The notes: generated by a model from the sequence alone, not told the origin. A stretch of 64,000 nucleotides of DNA from Gnetum montanum (GCA_015680685.1 MNCI01002098.1:847486-911485), one strand, 5' to 3'; counted from the first letter of the stretch, positions 12,573 through 25,338 are shown. Program-made: numbers and translations.

Positions 12573-13365
12573 ATGGCCTTGAAACATGGACAACAAGAAG
12601 GTCCTGCTCAAGGTGTGATCAAACAACCTAAGAGAGGTGAAGGACAAGTTTCTGCCAAACAACATGCAGAGTAGGAGGGAAAATCATTTAGTATCCACCA
12701 AGAAGACCCTGCTACTATATAATCAAGGCAGGTAGAAGGAGGAGCTACTATAGCATCTTAATAGGGACAATATCTCACGTTGCCCTAGGATTATGTTCAG
12801 ACCATCCATGAAAGGTCCATATTCACTGTAGTGATCATGGAATTAAACTTTTGACCTTTCACAGAATTTGCTCTGGAGGCCATTAGGGATCACCTCAAAG
12901 GATCCCCATTATGGCATACCCTCTCTAAAAGTGGTGCCTACTACTTAGGGAAAATGTACCAATTTTGGCACAATAAAGAATAAGGCATCACATTTAACAA
13001 TTGTGGTGTGACTATTGATTTCTTTGTTCAAGCCATTTCAGAAGTATTAAACCTTTCGAATACAGGGCCAAAGGTTGCTTACAAATAGCTGGACACTTTC
13101 AAAACTGAGCAACTTAATAAACTGTTGACAGAGAATAAAAGGGTGGCGGAAGAAAAAGAGAAGGTTGATTAGGATGCCTCTATGGCTCAAGTGCAAACTT
13201 ACATGCATGCCAAGGAAATCAAGGCCTTACAAGAGGAGAAACTCCAGGCCATACATCAATGCCATCAAATCCCAAGACCTGGAGCATAAGAAAAGGAAAA
13301 GACACCCATGGAGGAGCCACCACCACCAAGAACTACATGAGTTCCATCCAATTTTGAAATCATAG
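12573..13365 (+). pseudogene. ORF-X of element B
   Basis: An extra ORF between the spacer and the 3' LTR. It starts MALKHGQQEGPAQ, comparable to MALKGKYPQKG in element A. A recognisable core at about 12840-13080 (EAIRDHLKGSPLWHTL, GKMYQFWHNK, CGVTIDFFVQAISEVLN) matches element D. A Lys/Glu/Gln-rich, helix-like tail follows (QVQTYMHAKEIKALQEEK). Several stops interrupt it. The core resembles the 'putative plant transposon protein' or env-position ORFs reported in Athila-type elements, but I cannot confirm that. Biochemical role unknown. Confidence 0.6.
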
Positions 13366-13510
13366 GATTTTCTTTTGTGTTGTGTCTCAATTCTATTCTA
13401 ACTCCACATTGTGACATGAATCCATTTTAGTCAGTCAGTAATCCCATACCTATCCACTATGTAATCAATGGAGCTTGTTCTCACTTTAACTCGAGGACGA
13501 GTTTTCATTC

Positions 13511-13523
13511 AGTCATGGGGGTA
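13511..13523 (+). other. Polypurine tract of element B
   Basis: GTCATGGGGGTA sits directly before the TGATGAG start of the 3' LTR, the expected place for plus-strand priming. Confidence 0.65.
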
Positions 13524-14385
13524 TGATGAGTCATGGTATATCAGGCCCAGTTATCGGACCCCCAATATCGCATCAGCCACGATATCGCGTACATGATATC
13601 GTGTACACGATATCACAACCGTGATATCACGTCTACCCCGTTATATCACGTATGTGATATCACAGCCTGCCTCAATTTCTATAAATAAGAGGCAGCTTTC
13701 CTTGTTCTAGGAGTTAGTTCTTAGTTCCTTAGCTAAACTCTTGCAGTTTTATCATTTCAGAGTTAGAATAATTCCCAGTGTATGCTTGCATTGTGGTGAT
13801 TGTAATTGTACGACATCCTTTATTTGAGTGTGACGTACTTGGACACACACATGACCAGCAATAAAGATCGAGATTACTTCATCATTGCAACATTCACTTA
13901 GTTTAATTAATTATTTATTTAGTTGTTATTTACTGCTTTCCTAGTTAATCTCTTCTCACCCTTAGACTCCTGTTAAACGCAGAATGAGTACGACTTAATT
14001 ATGAGCATTTAAGTGTGACTACTTGATAACCCAGTAGTGTACCTAGGATCTGTTCTTGGTAATCCTAGTGGAAGTCATGCATGAAGTCCAAGATGTGTAC
14101 GGATAATCAAGGAATAGATGCTCATCACACTTAGGCTAGCTAGATTCTTTGTCACCCTTTCTCTCTTAGCTTACAAAATATTACCTTCCCTTGCCTTCAA
14201 GAGTAGCATTAGGTTAGAAACACATCATACACCTCACCCTAGACTAAATCATACGTGATAAAGTTAATACTAGTCCAGGTGGAAAGACAACAAACTACGA
14301 CCTAAGGGTAACTGTCTAGATGCCACAACTAGTCTATCTACGAAGTTTGACCAAATCATGCATGTAACTCTCGTATTCATATTCA
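13524..14385 (+). repeat. 3' LTR of element B, truncated
   Basis: Starts TGATGAGTCATGG and follows the 5' LTR through the GATATC cluster (about 13565-13665), the TATA box (13679) and the R-U5 blocks. It departs from the 5' copy near 14380, before the GGGGTACCTCGCC...CTCATCA end. The right boundary is approximate. Confidence 0.75.
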
Positions 14386-14390
14386 TCTGA

Positions 14391-15235
14391 TGAGGCATGG
14401 AAAGGGGAGTGCCTTCCTTCAACATTCATTCTCATTGAAGCACTTCTCTATCTCAAAATAAATTAGCTGTGGAAGGTTGAAGAGAATCTTTTGCTTAAAG
14501 AAATGCACACATGGGTGGAGAAGGTTGTTATCTTGATGGGCCTCATTGTTGGATTAAGGTTAAAGGTTGTAATTTTGAAATATGCACATTTCACCATGGT
14601 GAGTGCACCAAACTCCTTGTAGTCCACTCTATAACACCATTTTGTTCATTCTTTCTTAACACTAGGATCTGCCTACATTGAAATTTTTGCAAGAGTGGGC
14701 CCAATTTTAGGCAACCCAAGGGCCTCAAAGATTACTTTCAACAAGTAGGACATAAATATGTTCTTAATTTTGACTATGAAACTGGCCTACCTATTGTTCT
14801 AGAAAATGTATGTCTCTCTCATGTACCACTCTCCACTACAAGTGATGATGGGCCACATGGAAGAGCTTTGTAGTTTAGTCTTGACTTCTAGAGAAGAAAA
14901 CTCCAAGAAGGATCCAAAGTTTAGCTCTTGAAGCATAGATTTATAAACCTCCTTGGATGCAATTTGTTTGAGATAGGCATCTGTTAGGATGATCTCAAGG
15001 TTCAATCTTGGCCCTAGTGCCTCATCTCAGTGTGAATGTTCTATCTCGGCCACTTCAAGAATTTGTTTAACATATTCCACTTTGGACTCCTTCTAAAGAG
15101 GTCCCATTTCATGGATTTCTACTACCTACTTCTAGGGTTGTTCTTGGCCCCTTCTAGCTCTTGGCCATTTTTTCCTTGGTTGGGATAGTGCTCCCTTCTG
15201 TGGGTACTTTCCTTTTAGTGCCATTTTTGTTCATA
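14391..15235 (-). pseudogene. ORF-X of element A, N-terminal part
   Basis: Minus-strand reading from MALKGKYPQKGALSQP near 15235 passes through LNLEIILTDAYLKQIASK and MLQELNFGSFLEFSS to LQSSSMWPIITCSGEW (about 14820-14900). This matches the element D core (FGPFMEFSPKAFQKQL, LPLWPILSFSGKWYLGE) residue by residue with substitutions. The ORF is cut at about 14391 by element B and resumes at 7314. Several stops are present. Its position, after integrase and before the 3' LTR, is that of an env-like or additional ORF. Confidence 0.6.
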
Positions 15236-15239
15236 ACAA

Positions 15240-16212
15240 AACCAAGGATTAGCATGTGATGTGTAACTTATATCCTTTAGGTACCTTATCTTGTTGGATA
15301 ATTACACTTTGGCTAAGTTATGACCATGGTAGATTGATTATTTTAATATTATTTAATTTAGAAGGTCACTAAAGTTTGTTGAAAGGGTTTAACTTTCATA
15401 AATCAATGTTTTTAATGTTAGTTTATTAGTTAAACCTTTATGGGAGTTAGAAAAATTTTCATTAAAAATGTAAGGTTTGTGGCCCCCATGACATAGAGCT
15501 TACCTCTGATAGCTGTAGAACTAAAGAATGGGTTAATTAGACAAACAATTTGAAAGTTATGGCTCTTGGAAGGTTTTGGGCTCTAAATAATTCAAAAACC
15601 TTCTCTTCATTTAACCTCAAATGTAAAACAAATTGTAAGTGTGGCTGCGTATTTATAGGATTTTTATGCTGCATAGATGAGGTCTTATCTATGTGCTCAA
15701 GTTCGTAGATGGGATCCTATGGATGCAGCCTATGCCAAAAATTTTCACATTGAAAAATATAAGAAATGGAGAGAGTTAGAGCATGAATTTGAAATCCTTG
15801 GAGAGCCAAAAAAGCCATGAACATGATGAAATTCTTGAATATGGATTAGATTGTTTACAAAAAATGAGGTTTAGCTAGAGAATGAATTGATAGGAGAAGG
15901 GCCATTAAGAAGCACATAGCTAGATGCAACTGATGGGTAATAAGGATTTAATTACAAAAATGCCTAAGGATAAAAAACTTAACTAGCCTTACCACAAGAA
16001 ATACAAGTGGGTCCTTCCCATAGCAAGCTCATGCCCTTTTTGCCTTTACATGTCCTCAAACCAAGGAGTCCATGGGCCCCATGGTTGATTAATGGTTATG
16101 GAAAGTTAAGGACCCAATTTGGGAAGAATCTACCTAAGAACCTCAACACATCAAACTAAGACATTGAACAAGACATGAAGAACTAGAAGTGAGGTGAATT
16201 ATGGGAAGCATT

Positions 16213-16252
<40 letters not shown>

Positions 16253-17360
16253 NGAGAGAGAGAGAGAGGAATGGAGTTCCAGATCATGGTCATGTGAAGT
16301 CCCTTATGGATGTTGTGGTTAAATGACTCGATAAATTTCATGCTTAGTCTAGATTAAAATGAACCTCTTCTAGTGCATTGATACTCTAAAACAAGTGCAC
16401 CTCCTTGAGACACAAGAATACTCTCATAGATTAATCACTATTCCTAAAAGAGAAGAAAAGAGAAGAAGGAAGTGAGATGGGCCTTAGTTATAGGGGACCT
16501 TTAAGCATGGGTAACATGTCTTTCTAGTTCCATAACCAATTCTTGAAGCCCATTATTAAGTCTAAGTGGTATGTTTTCAATTCTGATCATTTTTTTTATT
16601 TTTATGTTTGTATGGATTTTTTGATGGGAACCACACCATGTAAAGACTTTAACTTCCTATTATTGGTTGACAACAGAATGGTAAGAAATCCATGAAAAGA
16701 CTCATGCACTCAAGAGGGTAGGCAAGTACAGAGAGCATTAAATCTCCTTGAATTCACTCTCTTATCAATTCATTTAATTCTTCCCAAGCTTGGAAAATAC
16801 CAAAGTCAAGAGTTTGTTAAAAAGTTATTATTAAGGAAGGGACCTCATATTTCCAAAATAAGAAATACCATAGAGTTTTGTGGATGGGTGGATGATGTGG
16901 ACTCACTGCCCATTCCATGAAAAGAAACCATGTCTTAGCTATTAGTACCAATATTCAAAGATAGAATCCAGACATTAGCAATCAAAAACATGAAGTACAA
17001 ACGACCATCAATAGTAACTACAACAGCACTGTGTCATGTTGGCAATAAAGGAAAAGAAGAAAACATGAGAAAAAAATAAGAAAAAAAACCAAATTAATGT
17101 AAAATATAAAAGAAATTATAAAATATTTAATAAAGATAAAACATACTAAGGATGACATAAAATACAAAATGTGAAAAGTAAGAAAGAATGAAAATTGAGA
17201 AGCCACTTTGTATGATTAGCATGAATGACCATATCCCCTCACAATTGAGTTGGAAGGAGGAGATCAGAAATATTAAGCATGCTTGTCCATTTGAGGAGGT
17301 GTTGTGATCATTGGCTCTCTTAGCCTCATGGAATGATTTGACTTATTGTGTGTTGACCAG
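15240..17360 (-). other. Spacer of element A between integrase and ORF-X
   Basis: No coding motif is visible. It contains a (GA)n microsatellite at 16220-16268 with an N at 16253, and a block near 16490-16535 (AAGCATGGGTAACATGTCTT) shared with the spacers of elements B and D. Confidence 0.5.
16220..16268. repeat. (GA)n microsatellite
   Basis: About 24 uninterrupted GA units apart from one N at 16253. True length is uncertain because of that N. Confidence 0.9.
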
Positions 17361-17369
17361 TGGTTTCTT

Positions 17370-18440
17370 ATTTGGGCTTTCAGGTCTGTATATCAACATG
17401 ATCCTAGAAGAAAATGTTTCATAGATAATATAAGGCCCTTCCCAAAATGTTTGAAACTTGGTTCTTTATGGCACAACTGTGGGGTTCTAGTAAAGGACCT
17501 TGTCTCCTAGTTGAAATTTTACTTTCCTTATTTTAAGGTCAAGGCATTGCTTGTTGAATGCTTTATGTACTTCATTCAAGGATAGGGCCACCAATCGATT
17601 CTTATCTAGCACATTAAGGCTGATCAGTCTCTCTTTCTATGCTAGACTAAGGTCAAGGTTAAGGTCATAGGTTGTTGAAAGTGTACGGGGATCAAATTAA
17701 ATAAGAAGAGTTGGTAGTTTTTTGTACATTAGCTCATAGGGAGAAGATCCTATAAAGAGTTTCTATGTTGAGAAATAGGCCCATAGAGCATCATTAATTT
17801 TAGTGCTCCAATCTCTCCTATATTTGCTAATTGCTCTTGTTAAGATCTAAGTGATCTCCCTATTCATAATCTTAGCTTAACCATTAGATTGGAGGTGGTA
17901 AGGTGTTATTAATTTATGTTCTATCCCCAAGAGTTGCATGAGTTTTTGAAAGGTGCTACCTATAAAATGAGTACCATTATTAGAAATCAGTGCACATGGC
18001 ACTCCAAACCTATTTACAACATTTTTTTTGTACAAATCGAGTAGCCATAGAGGATGTACAGTTAATGACAACTGTTGCTTCTTCTCACCTTGTACAATAG
18101 TCAATAGTGACTATGATGTTTTCCTTTTCATTCAACATGGATGTGATGGGACCCATGGAGTCAATGCCCCAAATGTCAAAAGGTTCTAGTGGTTGGATCC
18201 ACTACTAAGGATCCTCCATACGAGCAATCATCCACCATGACATTGGCAGAGACAAATTGGTGAGCATCCTTGAAGAGTGTTGGCCAATATTACCTTGCCA
18301 TCATGATTTTCATGGTCATGCATCTCCTGGCATAGTGGCCTCGACAAGGGTTTTCATGAGCATCCTAGAGGACATGTAGTTGGTTAGCCTCAAAAACACA
18401 CCTACAAACCAAGCCATCAACATAGACCTTGTAAAAGTGT
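17370..18440 (-). pseudogene. Integrase of element A
   Basis: Would insert retroelement cDNA into the chromosome. From right to left the minus strand gives the zinc-binding region (NPCRGHYARRCMTMKIM, ARYYWPTLFKDAHQF), the start of the catalytic core (DSMGPITSMLNEKENIIV), a second core block (RFGVPCALISNNGTHF, ITPYHLQSNG; 18104-17877) and the C-terminal block (DALWAYFST, GSSPYELMYKK). In ISNNG the expected catalytic Asp of ISD is replaced by Asn. Stops occur throughout. The SPYxLxYxK motif is typical of Athila-type integrases. Confidence 0.8.
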
Positions 18441-18499
18441 CTGTTGATCTTCATGAAGCATTTTTCCTAATGAAAAAAACTATTCTTTTTTCCTACCAT

Positions 18500-19270
18500 C
18501 CAGCTCTTATGCCATCTCCTAAGTGAGAAGGTAGGTAAGGATGTCATGATACCAGTTAGGTTCATTGGACACTTGTTAATTTATAACACCAATAAAGAGG
18601 AGTTCATTAGGAAATTAATCAAAAAGTGAGCTCTCCTCCTCTTTATTTTCCAATTGCAATCAAGACAAGTGGTTAGTGACCACATTCTTAGTTCCCTTTG
18701 GATCTAGCATTACAAGATTGAATTCTTACAAGATCACCATCCACCATATGACACAAGGGCTCACCATTGGTTTATTCATGAAGAAGTAGATTGCACTGTG
18801 ATCTATGTGCAACAACACCTTGTACCCAAGCACATAGTGCTTGAATTTTTTTAATGTATACACCACCATCATCAATTATTTCTCTATTTTTGTGTAATTC
18901 AACTACACACCCACAATGCTTTAGCTGACACAGTGGATATAGTAAGGATGTTTTTAATCATCCAACTATGTGAGCATGGCTTCCAAAGCATAATTTAATG
19001 CATCAATTATGATATGAAATGATCTAGATCAATTAGGTGATTATAGAATTAGAGTTTTTGTGAGATTTTATTTGAGTTGTTGAAATGCATTCTCACATTC
19101 CTCGATCTAAATGAATAGAACATCCTTATTTGTAAGCTCTACCAATGATTTGGAAATCTCAGAGAAATTCTCTATGAAGCATCGGTAGTAGCCAGTGTAA
19201 CCAAGGAATGACTAGACATTTTTAACAATTTCTCTTAATGGGTAATTCCTTGGATGACCCTTATTTTCTT
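18500..19270 (-). pseudogene. RNase H region of element A
   Basis: Would degrade the RNA strand of the RNA/DNA hybrid during reverse transcription. The minus strand reads YYRCFIENFSEISKSLVELT at the RT/RNase H junction (about 19200), then VYTLKKFKHYVLGYKV and HIDHSAIYFFMNKP, and ends DPKGTKNVVTNHLS, the family's 'KGxxNxVADxLSR' signature. Multiple stops are present. The right edge is cut by the solo LTR at 19276. Confidence 0.75.
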
Positions 19271-20165
19271 ATGGTTGATGAGTGGTGAAGGTACCGATAT
19301 GTCCAACTATATGAATCACAAAGAGTTCGTGCATGATTTGGTTGAATTTCATGGACTCTGTAGTTTTCTAGTGCACTAGTTCTCTAGGAGGTGAATTGGA
19401 TGTTGTGAACATTCGTTATCTTCCCAGTTACACTTGTGAATCTCAAGGATATGATTTAAGTGTAATTGAGGTACATGATTTTTGTAATTTTGTGTTTTAT
19501 GGATTTGATACTTGAAAGAAATAGGATAAGTAATAAAGTAATTTAATGTCTACTTTAATCTAATTGACTAACTTTTGTGTAACTAGTCCTAACATAAGTA
19601 TCTAGTCCCACCTGCTATACACATCCTAAAAACATATAATGTTGCTGGGTTACTAAGCGTTAAGTGTTGCTAGGATTACCAAATTTCATACGCATGCTCG
19701 AAGCCATTGTACTTATGTGTTTACTTAATCACTATTTAGGTTATCTTGTTTAATTACTTAATTAACATAATTACTGAAGAACATTGAATAAATGAATAAA
19801 AGCATTAAATGCATAAATAAAATATTTAAGCTATCCAGAATGCTACAAGGTTTATCAAGAATCTTGTCTTTATTGTTGCACACACTATTGTGCTGAAGTA
19901 CAATAGTGCTTGAATAAAGATCCATACACTCAATGACTCTTACTATGGTCACTTAGGAAAATATTTTAACTTTTGAATGGAAGAACTACAAGAGCTTTGC
20001 TACAAAAATGACAAAATGATGCCTAAACATGGTGGGTTGGCATGTATTTATATGCAAGAACAAATCCTACATTGACATGGCCATGTCAATGCATGAAATG
20101 ATGCATCGATGGGGCCTAATCGATGAGGCCTCATCGACATGGCCAATCTGCGACTCATCAATGGT
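19271..20165 (-). mobile_element. Solo LTR with ATGGT target duplication
   Basis: The LTR proper is 19276-20160 (885 bp). It starts TGATGAGTGGTGAAGG and ends GCGACTCATCA, flanked by ATGGT at 19271-19275 and again at 20161-20165. It sits inside the RT/RNase H of element A, and the coding sequence resumes on both sides. The U3 end (about 20085-20160) is rich in ATCGATG/CATCGAC motifs. It is the product of an insertion followed by LTR-LTR recombination, and postdates element A. Confidence 0.9.
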
Positions 20166-21060
20166 CAACCTCAATCCTTGCTTGGAATATTTTATTTCTT
20201 GAGAAAATTCCCTCCTAGACCATTAAATGACTTTTTTTCCAATTGAGTTGAAGGTTGGTCTCCACACACATTCTTAATACTTGCTTAAGGTGGTCTAGGG
20301 CTTACTCAAATATATCCTCATAGGTGGAGAAGTCATCCATGAAGACTTCCATCTCACTACTAATCTACTATTGAAAGATGCGGAGGACAAGATGTTGGAA
20401 GGTTGCACAGGAATTGCAAAGACCGAATGACATCTTTCTATATGCAAAAGTCTCCTAGGGACTTATGAATGTTGTTTTGGCTTGATCCTCTAGTGCAATT
20501 TGAATTTGGTTATAGCCACTATAGCCATCTAGAATGTTGTAGGAGTAATGCTCTGAGATGGTGTCCAACACTTGATCCACAAATGAAAATAGAAAATGAT
20601 CTTTGTAGGTTACCATGTTTAATAACATAAAGTCAATATAGACTATCCACTTGCCACCTTTCTTTGGCACTATTACAAATGGGCTAACCCACTTACTATC
20701 CACAATTGGATAGATGAACCCTACCTTGATGAGTTTTACAATCTATTATTTGATGATCTGCTATAGTTTAATATTTAACCATCGTTGTGGCTACCTCTTT
20801 AGCTTCATAGAAGGATCTATATAGATGCGATGCTAGCATATCCTAAGATCAATCCTAGTGAGTTCAAGATATGACCAAGCAAAGATTATTGGCCATTTGT
20901 TGACCACCTTCAAAAAATATTTTGTTTAGGAGAAAGATTGGCATTGATTATCACTTCCATTATTTAGAAAAGCATATTCCATGCCAATAGGTAGATTTTT
21001 TAACTTAAGGAGCTCCTATTTGAAATTTTCATGGATTTCCAACTCTTCCCAATTGGTTTC
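20166..21060 (-). pseudogene. Reverse transcriptase of element A
   Basis: RNA-dependent DNA polymerase. The minus strand gives MDSKWVSPFVIVPKKGGKW (20703), YSYNILDGYSGYNQIQIAL, ETFAYRKMSFGLCNSCATFQ, and VFMDDFSTYE near 20330, where FMDDF is the YxDD catalytic box. A stop precedes ETFAYR and further damage follows. VFMDDFS and PKKGGKW point to the Athila side of Ty3/gypsy. The domain is separated from its RNase H by the solo LTR. Confidence 0.85.
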
Positions 21061-21289
21061 ATTAGGTTCATCATTGGAGATTTAGCAATGAACTTACTCT
21101 AGTTCATCCATGCCTTCAACATAGGCACTCATCAGGATCTTAGTTGGTTCTATGCATATTTTTGAGCTATTATCACGATCAACTATCAACCACTGGATCT
21201 CCTCCTATTTTTTGGCTACTGAGTATAGGTAACTTTGAATTTTGGGCACATCTACACATTTTCTACATACTATGATGGATGTACTTTCT

Positions 21290-21900
21290 ATGAATCATAG
21301 TTTTTGCACATAGTTATAACCTGTGTCACTATACACGATACATGGAACTCTCTTCTTCTTTATCTTCTTGAATGCATTTTTCCTAGAAATCTCCAAGAAT
21401 AGATCTCTAATTTCCAGCCATGGATCAATGGTGCTTAACCAAGCCTTTTCCATGATGATTGGAAAGTTTCCCTTGTAATTATCAATATGGATCACTAGGA
21501 AGTTAGTAGGATAGGACCACCCACAAATGGTGGTTACAATGTCCTTCACAAATCCTAATGGAATAGTGATGGATTGATCTACCAACTCAAAACAAATGTT
21601 GCTATTCTTTAGTGGATGCAAGTTCTAGGCTTTGTACATCTCATGGAAAATTAGATTTACACTATAACTTGAACCTAGAAGAGCCTTTCAAAGCTCATTC
21701 CTAGTGAGTTTTAGGTAAATAAGGGGAATCCCAAGATCAAATCGGTTCTTGGGAATGTGACCAACCTTTATCCAATTAGTTACCGCATGGGTTAACATCA
21801 TGGTATGCACTTTGGAAGGAATTTGATTTAAAGGGGACTCCAATGATGTAAATGTAGAGGATGATGAAGAAGCAAGGCTATCATCCATGTATGTCTATGA
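21290..21900 (-). pseudogene. Protease region of element A
   Basis: The aspartic protease would process Gag-Pol. The minus strand gives MDDSLASSSSSTFTSLESP upstream, then FDLGIPLIYLKLTRNEL and, after a gap, SITIPLGFVKDIVTTICGW followed by MEKAWLSTIDPW. This corresponds to the family's PxGxxxDxxV and ILGRPWLxTxDA blocks. The catalytic DTG/DSG-type triad is not preserved where I expected it. Confidence 0.6.
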
Positions 21901-22029
21901 GTGCTTTGTAGAACTGTTGGTTTGGAAGAATGATCTTTTTTAGGATTTGTTCTCCAAACCACTTGATTGAGGAGCTGTCTATAGGTTAATAGCCCTAGTG
22001 GCATTGCATTGCTATGGCTAGGCTAAAAT

Positions 22030-24357
22030 TTTACCCTGCATTGATGGAGCATATGGTAATTGAGTTGAGGTCAAAGGAACATGTGTAGAAGGATGAGAAG
22101 GGTAATGAGGAAATGGGGATTCCCCTCTTGGAGATTGGGTTCTTTAGTACTCAATAGGATAGTAATGATGCTAGAATGAAGCATGACTAGAAGAGTCACA
22201 TGGAGAAATGGACTACTAAACATAATACCCATATGGATAAGGGTACTTCTAATAATGGAGAAATGGGCATCACCCATGATTGTGAATGTTTCCATTGATG
22301 GTACTACTAATAAGGCTATGGTGGAGCTCCAATCATATAGTAGGTTTGTTGTTGGTGGAACTACCTAGGGTTGCCTTGAGGAAAAGGAAACCTTCTAGGT
22401 GCTTGTCTTCTGACTAGTCTAGGATTTAGAGCATACACCCTAGACTCCTAAAAGTATGGCATGATGGGACAACATCCCTTAGGATGTTTTTTTTGATAGA
22501 TGTCACACCATCATCATTTGATTCAGAATCCATAGCCTTCTCTATTGCAGTAGTTTTTCCATTACTCCTTTGGTGGACATGTTCAACTTCCTTCCTTTTC
22601 ATGCAATCATAATCACTACTTTGCTCCATGGATACCTCTTATATTTTCAAAGAAATTTGGAATTTTTTATCTAAAGAGTTTCATATTTTCTCTACCTTAG
22701 CTGAAATTTTAGAAATAAACTTTTGAATCAGTAAGGTGTTTTGTTGCACCACCTCATTAAGTCACGCCTCCTCCTCATTGTCACAAAGCTAGACCTTCCT
22801 TTTTCTAATAGAAGGATCCTAGTTGTACTCTTCTATAGTTTCCATTTTTTTTAACTCTTCCTCTTCTTTGGTAACCTACTCTATCATCCTTTGAATTAGA
22901 TGGGTCCTTAATTCTAAAAGTCTCCCTTGAGCATAGACCCTAAGAGTTCTTCATGCTTTTATGTGAAGCCCATCTATGATATGGCAAAGCTACTCTCTTT
23001 GAGAATAACCATGGCCAGGACATTGGTGCAAAAGAGAATATTACGTACCCATGATTTTTTCTAAGGGTTCATTTGTTCCTTGTTTCCAACCTTGGATTTT
23101 CTTTCTTAGATTGGACACTTGAAAGTATGTTTAATACCTATTGTTGAAGAGGTTGAACATTCTACTTCATCAATGGATTGATTCTAGCTCTAAGGACCGG
23201 TACTAACTTTCAACTTCTTTAATGAGTGTCCTTGGAAATATTTTTAACTTTTTCCATTCATTTTCATTGTTCTCTAAGCCATAGGCATCATGAAAGGCTT
23301 GAAGATGGTTCTGTGGGTCTGAGTTGTATCCCCTTTCAAACTTGGGGATATTGTTCATACCCAATCACTTGATTCTGCTATCTTTCACATGCCTTTTTGG
23401 AATCCTCACAACCTTTATTATGTTTAGTGTATTCCTTATTACAAGCAAAGGCTTATCATAGTCATAGCCTCTGTGATGGCCATGATGCCCATGATTCCCT
23501 TTGTTATCCCTTCTTTCATAGTGGCAAGCCTCCCTTGAATTTCCTTGTCCTTGATCCCTACTAGTCTCATGGGCATTACAATCATCTCTATCATTTCAAT
23601 CACCTCCATCATGATCACATCCTCTATGGCTTCAATAAAAGATAGAGGAAAAATAAGAAGATGTTAAAGGTGAAGAAGAGGAAGAAGAGCCAATGCCAAA
23701 ATGATGCCTACTATCCCATCTTCTTTGGTCACTACCATGATCATCATGTTTATCATCATCATGATGTTTATCCTTGTTTGTACCATAATTCCCATCTTTG
23801 GATCCCCCATGATCATGGGACCCATTCTTGCCTAAACCAGGATTGTTTACAGTGAACTATAAATTCTTGTTTAGGCCCCCTTCATTGAAACCAAGGGGAG
23901 GAGAGTCAATAAATTGAGAACCCCCAAAGAAGGGATCATCTCCATCTTTATAGCCTAGCAGAAACAAGGGATTGTTCAACTGTTTCTCCTTTGATGCTTC
24001 AGAGAATATCTCCTATCACCAATCTTTCTTATGTTGTGCTTTAGTGGGACAGTAGTGTCGATAGTCATGATCTTGCACAATGTATTTAGCATTAAGCCCC
24101 TAGATGCCCAACCTCATAAGATTTTGGAGCAGCATGGTAGAAACTGATTAACTGAGCAACAACATCATGTTGCCCTCCATGTTCCTCCATCATATCTATT
24201 TATCTTGATGCAAGATGAAGGTGAAGTTTGACACATACTCATCAAGATGATCACTCTACATTGTTGGGGCACTAGCAGATTTGTTACCCCACAACTTTGT
24301 TGATTGGATGTATGCTCAAACAGTAGCAAAGAATCAACCTTGTGAGAAGAAGACATT
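22030..24357 (-). pseudogene. gag of element A
   Basis: The core on the minus strand at about 23370-22950 reads MNNIPKFERGYNSDP, LQAFHDAYGLENNENEWKKL, KIFPRTLIKEVES, then RKKIQGWKQGTNEPLEK and HIIDGLHIKA. It matches the Gags of elements B and D. The upstream ORF at 24356-24165 (MSSSHKVDSLLLFEHTSNQ) may be the N-terminus. A His/Asp/Tyr-rich low-complexity stretch lies near 23460-23830. Frameshifts and stops are frequent. Confidence 0.7.
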
Positions 24358-24487
24358 TTAACTTATGAAGAAAAATAATATTCTTATAATATACTTTGTT
24401 AGTTGAATGATTTGGCTTTGACAAGTTCATTATAATGTCTTTAAATAATTTCACTAAGTCCTAGATAGCACACGTAGCTAACTAAAG

Positions 24488-24505
24488 TCCCTAACAATGG
24501 CACTA
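24488..24505 (-). other. Primer-binding site of element A (Asp-tRNA type)
   Basis: The reverse complement is TAGTGCCATTGTTAGGGA, one base from the LTR edge at 24507. It aligns with the element B site and with TGGCGCCGTTGCCGGGGA, mostly with transition differences. Confidence 0.7.
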
Positions 24506-24506
24506 A

Positions 24507-25338
24507 TGATGAGTAGTGAGTATACCCTATGCCCAACCATAAACATCACTAGCATTCACTAAGCAATCTGGTAGGATTCTATAGACTTTAGCTTTCTAAG
24601 TACACTGGGTCTAGGAGGTGAATCTATAGATCACGATCATTGTCTTCTTAGTTCCACTTGTTAGGTTCAAGTATATGGTTAAGTATAACTGAGGCATATA
24701 ATTTTTATCATTTCATCTTTTATAATTTTAATTTCCTAAGTGCTTGAAACAAAGAAAATTTTAATATTTAATTAATCTAATAACTAACTAATACTTAACT
24801 AATCCTAACATAAGCATTTTTTCCCACTTTCCATGCATATCCTAAACATGTTACAACGCTACTGGTTTACCAAGCATTACACGCTACTAGGATTACCAAG
24901 TGTTAATGTATGCTTAAAGTAGTCATACTTATGTCTACTATTTAATTAATATTAATAACTTAATTAAAATTCATTAAAGTAAAGTTCATGAATAATAAAT
25001 GCATAAGGAAACATTAATCTATTCTGAGTGCTACAAGGTTTGATCAAAAAATCTCATCTTTATTATTGTTCACATTGAGGTGCTCAAGTACATTAGTGCT
25101 TGAATAAAGATCTACATACTTCTTTGACTCCTACTATGGGCACTTAGAAAATATTCTAACTTTCAAGAGGAAAAAATGTAAGAGCTTCGCTACACTTAAC
25201 TGAAAGATTACCATAAATGCGATTGTGGGAGTACATTTATATGAAAAAATAGGATGCCACATTGATGGGTACACGTTTATGTACCAAATCCTACATCAAT
25301 GAGGTCTTATCGTTGTAGACCAATGACATAATTTGTCA
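24507..25338 (-). repeat. 5' LTR of element A
   Basis: Starts TGATGAGTAGTGAGTATACC, ends AATTTGTCA, and is followed by the CATAT target duplication. It aligns with 5641-6510 but lacks about 40 bp of U3. Confidence 0.8.

Larger units (their letters stand above)
7315..14385 (+). mobile_element. Element B: non-autonomous gag/ORF-X LTR element
   Basis: A plus-strand element inserted into ORF-X of element A. Order: 5' LTR 7315-8241, PBS 8243-8260, gag 8703-10574, a noncoding spacer of about 2 kb, ORF-X 12573-13365, PPT near 13511-13523, and a 3' LTR from 13524. No protease, RT, RNase H or integrase motif was found between gag and ORF-X. Element D has the same gap with a homologous spacer, so loss of pol seems ancestral. 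The 3' LTR lacks its last 40 bases or so and no target duplication is visible. The LTRs differ at many sites, largely C/T transitions, so this is an old insertion. Confidence 0.8.
5641..25338 (-). mobile_element. Element A: gag-pol-ORF-X LTR retrotransposon, nested host
   Basis: A minus-strand Ty3/gypsy element of the Athila/Tat kind. In sense order, right to left, it has the 5' LTR (25338-24507), an Asp-tRNA-type PBS, gag, protease, RT, RNase H, integrase, a spacer, ORF-X, a PPT and the 3' LTR (6510-5641). CATAT directly precedes 5641 and directly follows 25338, a 5-bp target duplication. Removing the nested element B and the solo LTR at 19276-20160 leaves about 11.7 kb. Every ORF has stops or frameshifts, and an active-site Asp of integrase reads Asn, so the copy is dead. 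The GHYARR, FMDDF and DALWAY motifs support the lineage call. Athila versus Tat is inferred and needs an RT tree. Confidence 0.85.

Noticed and set aside
7315-14390. Target duplication for element B
   Set aside because: The bases flanking 7315 and the truncated 3' LTR end do not match; the 3' end is incomplete.
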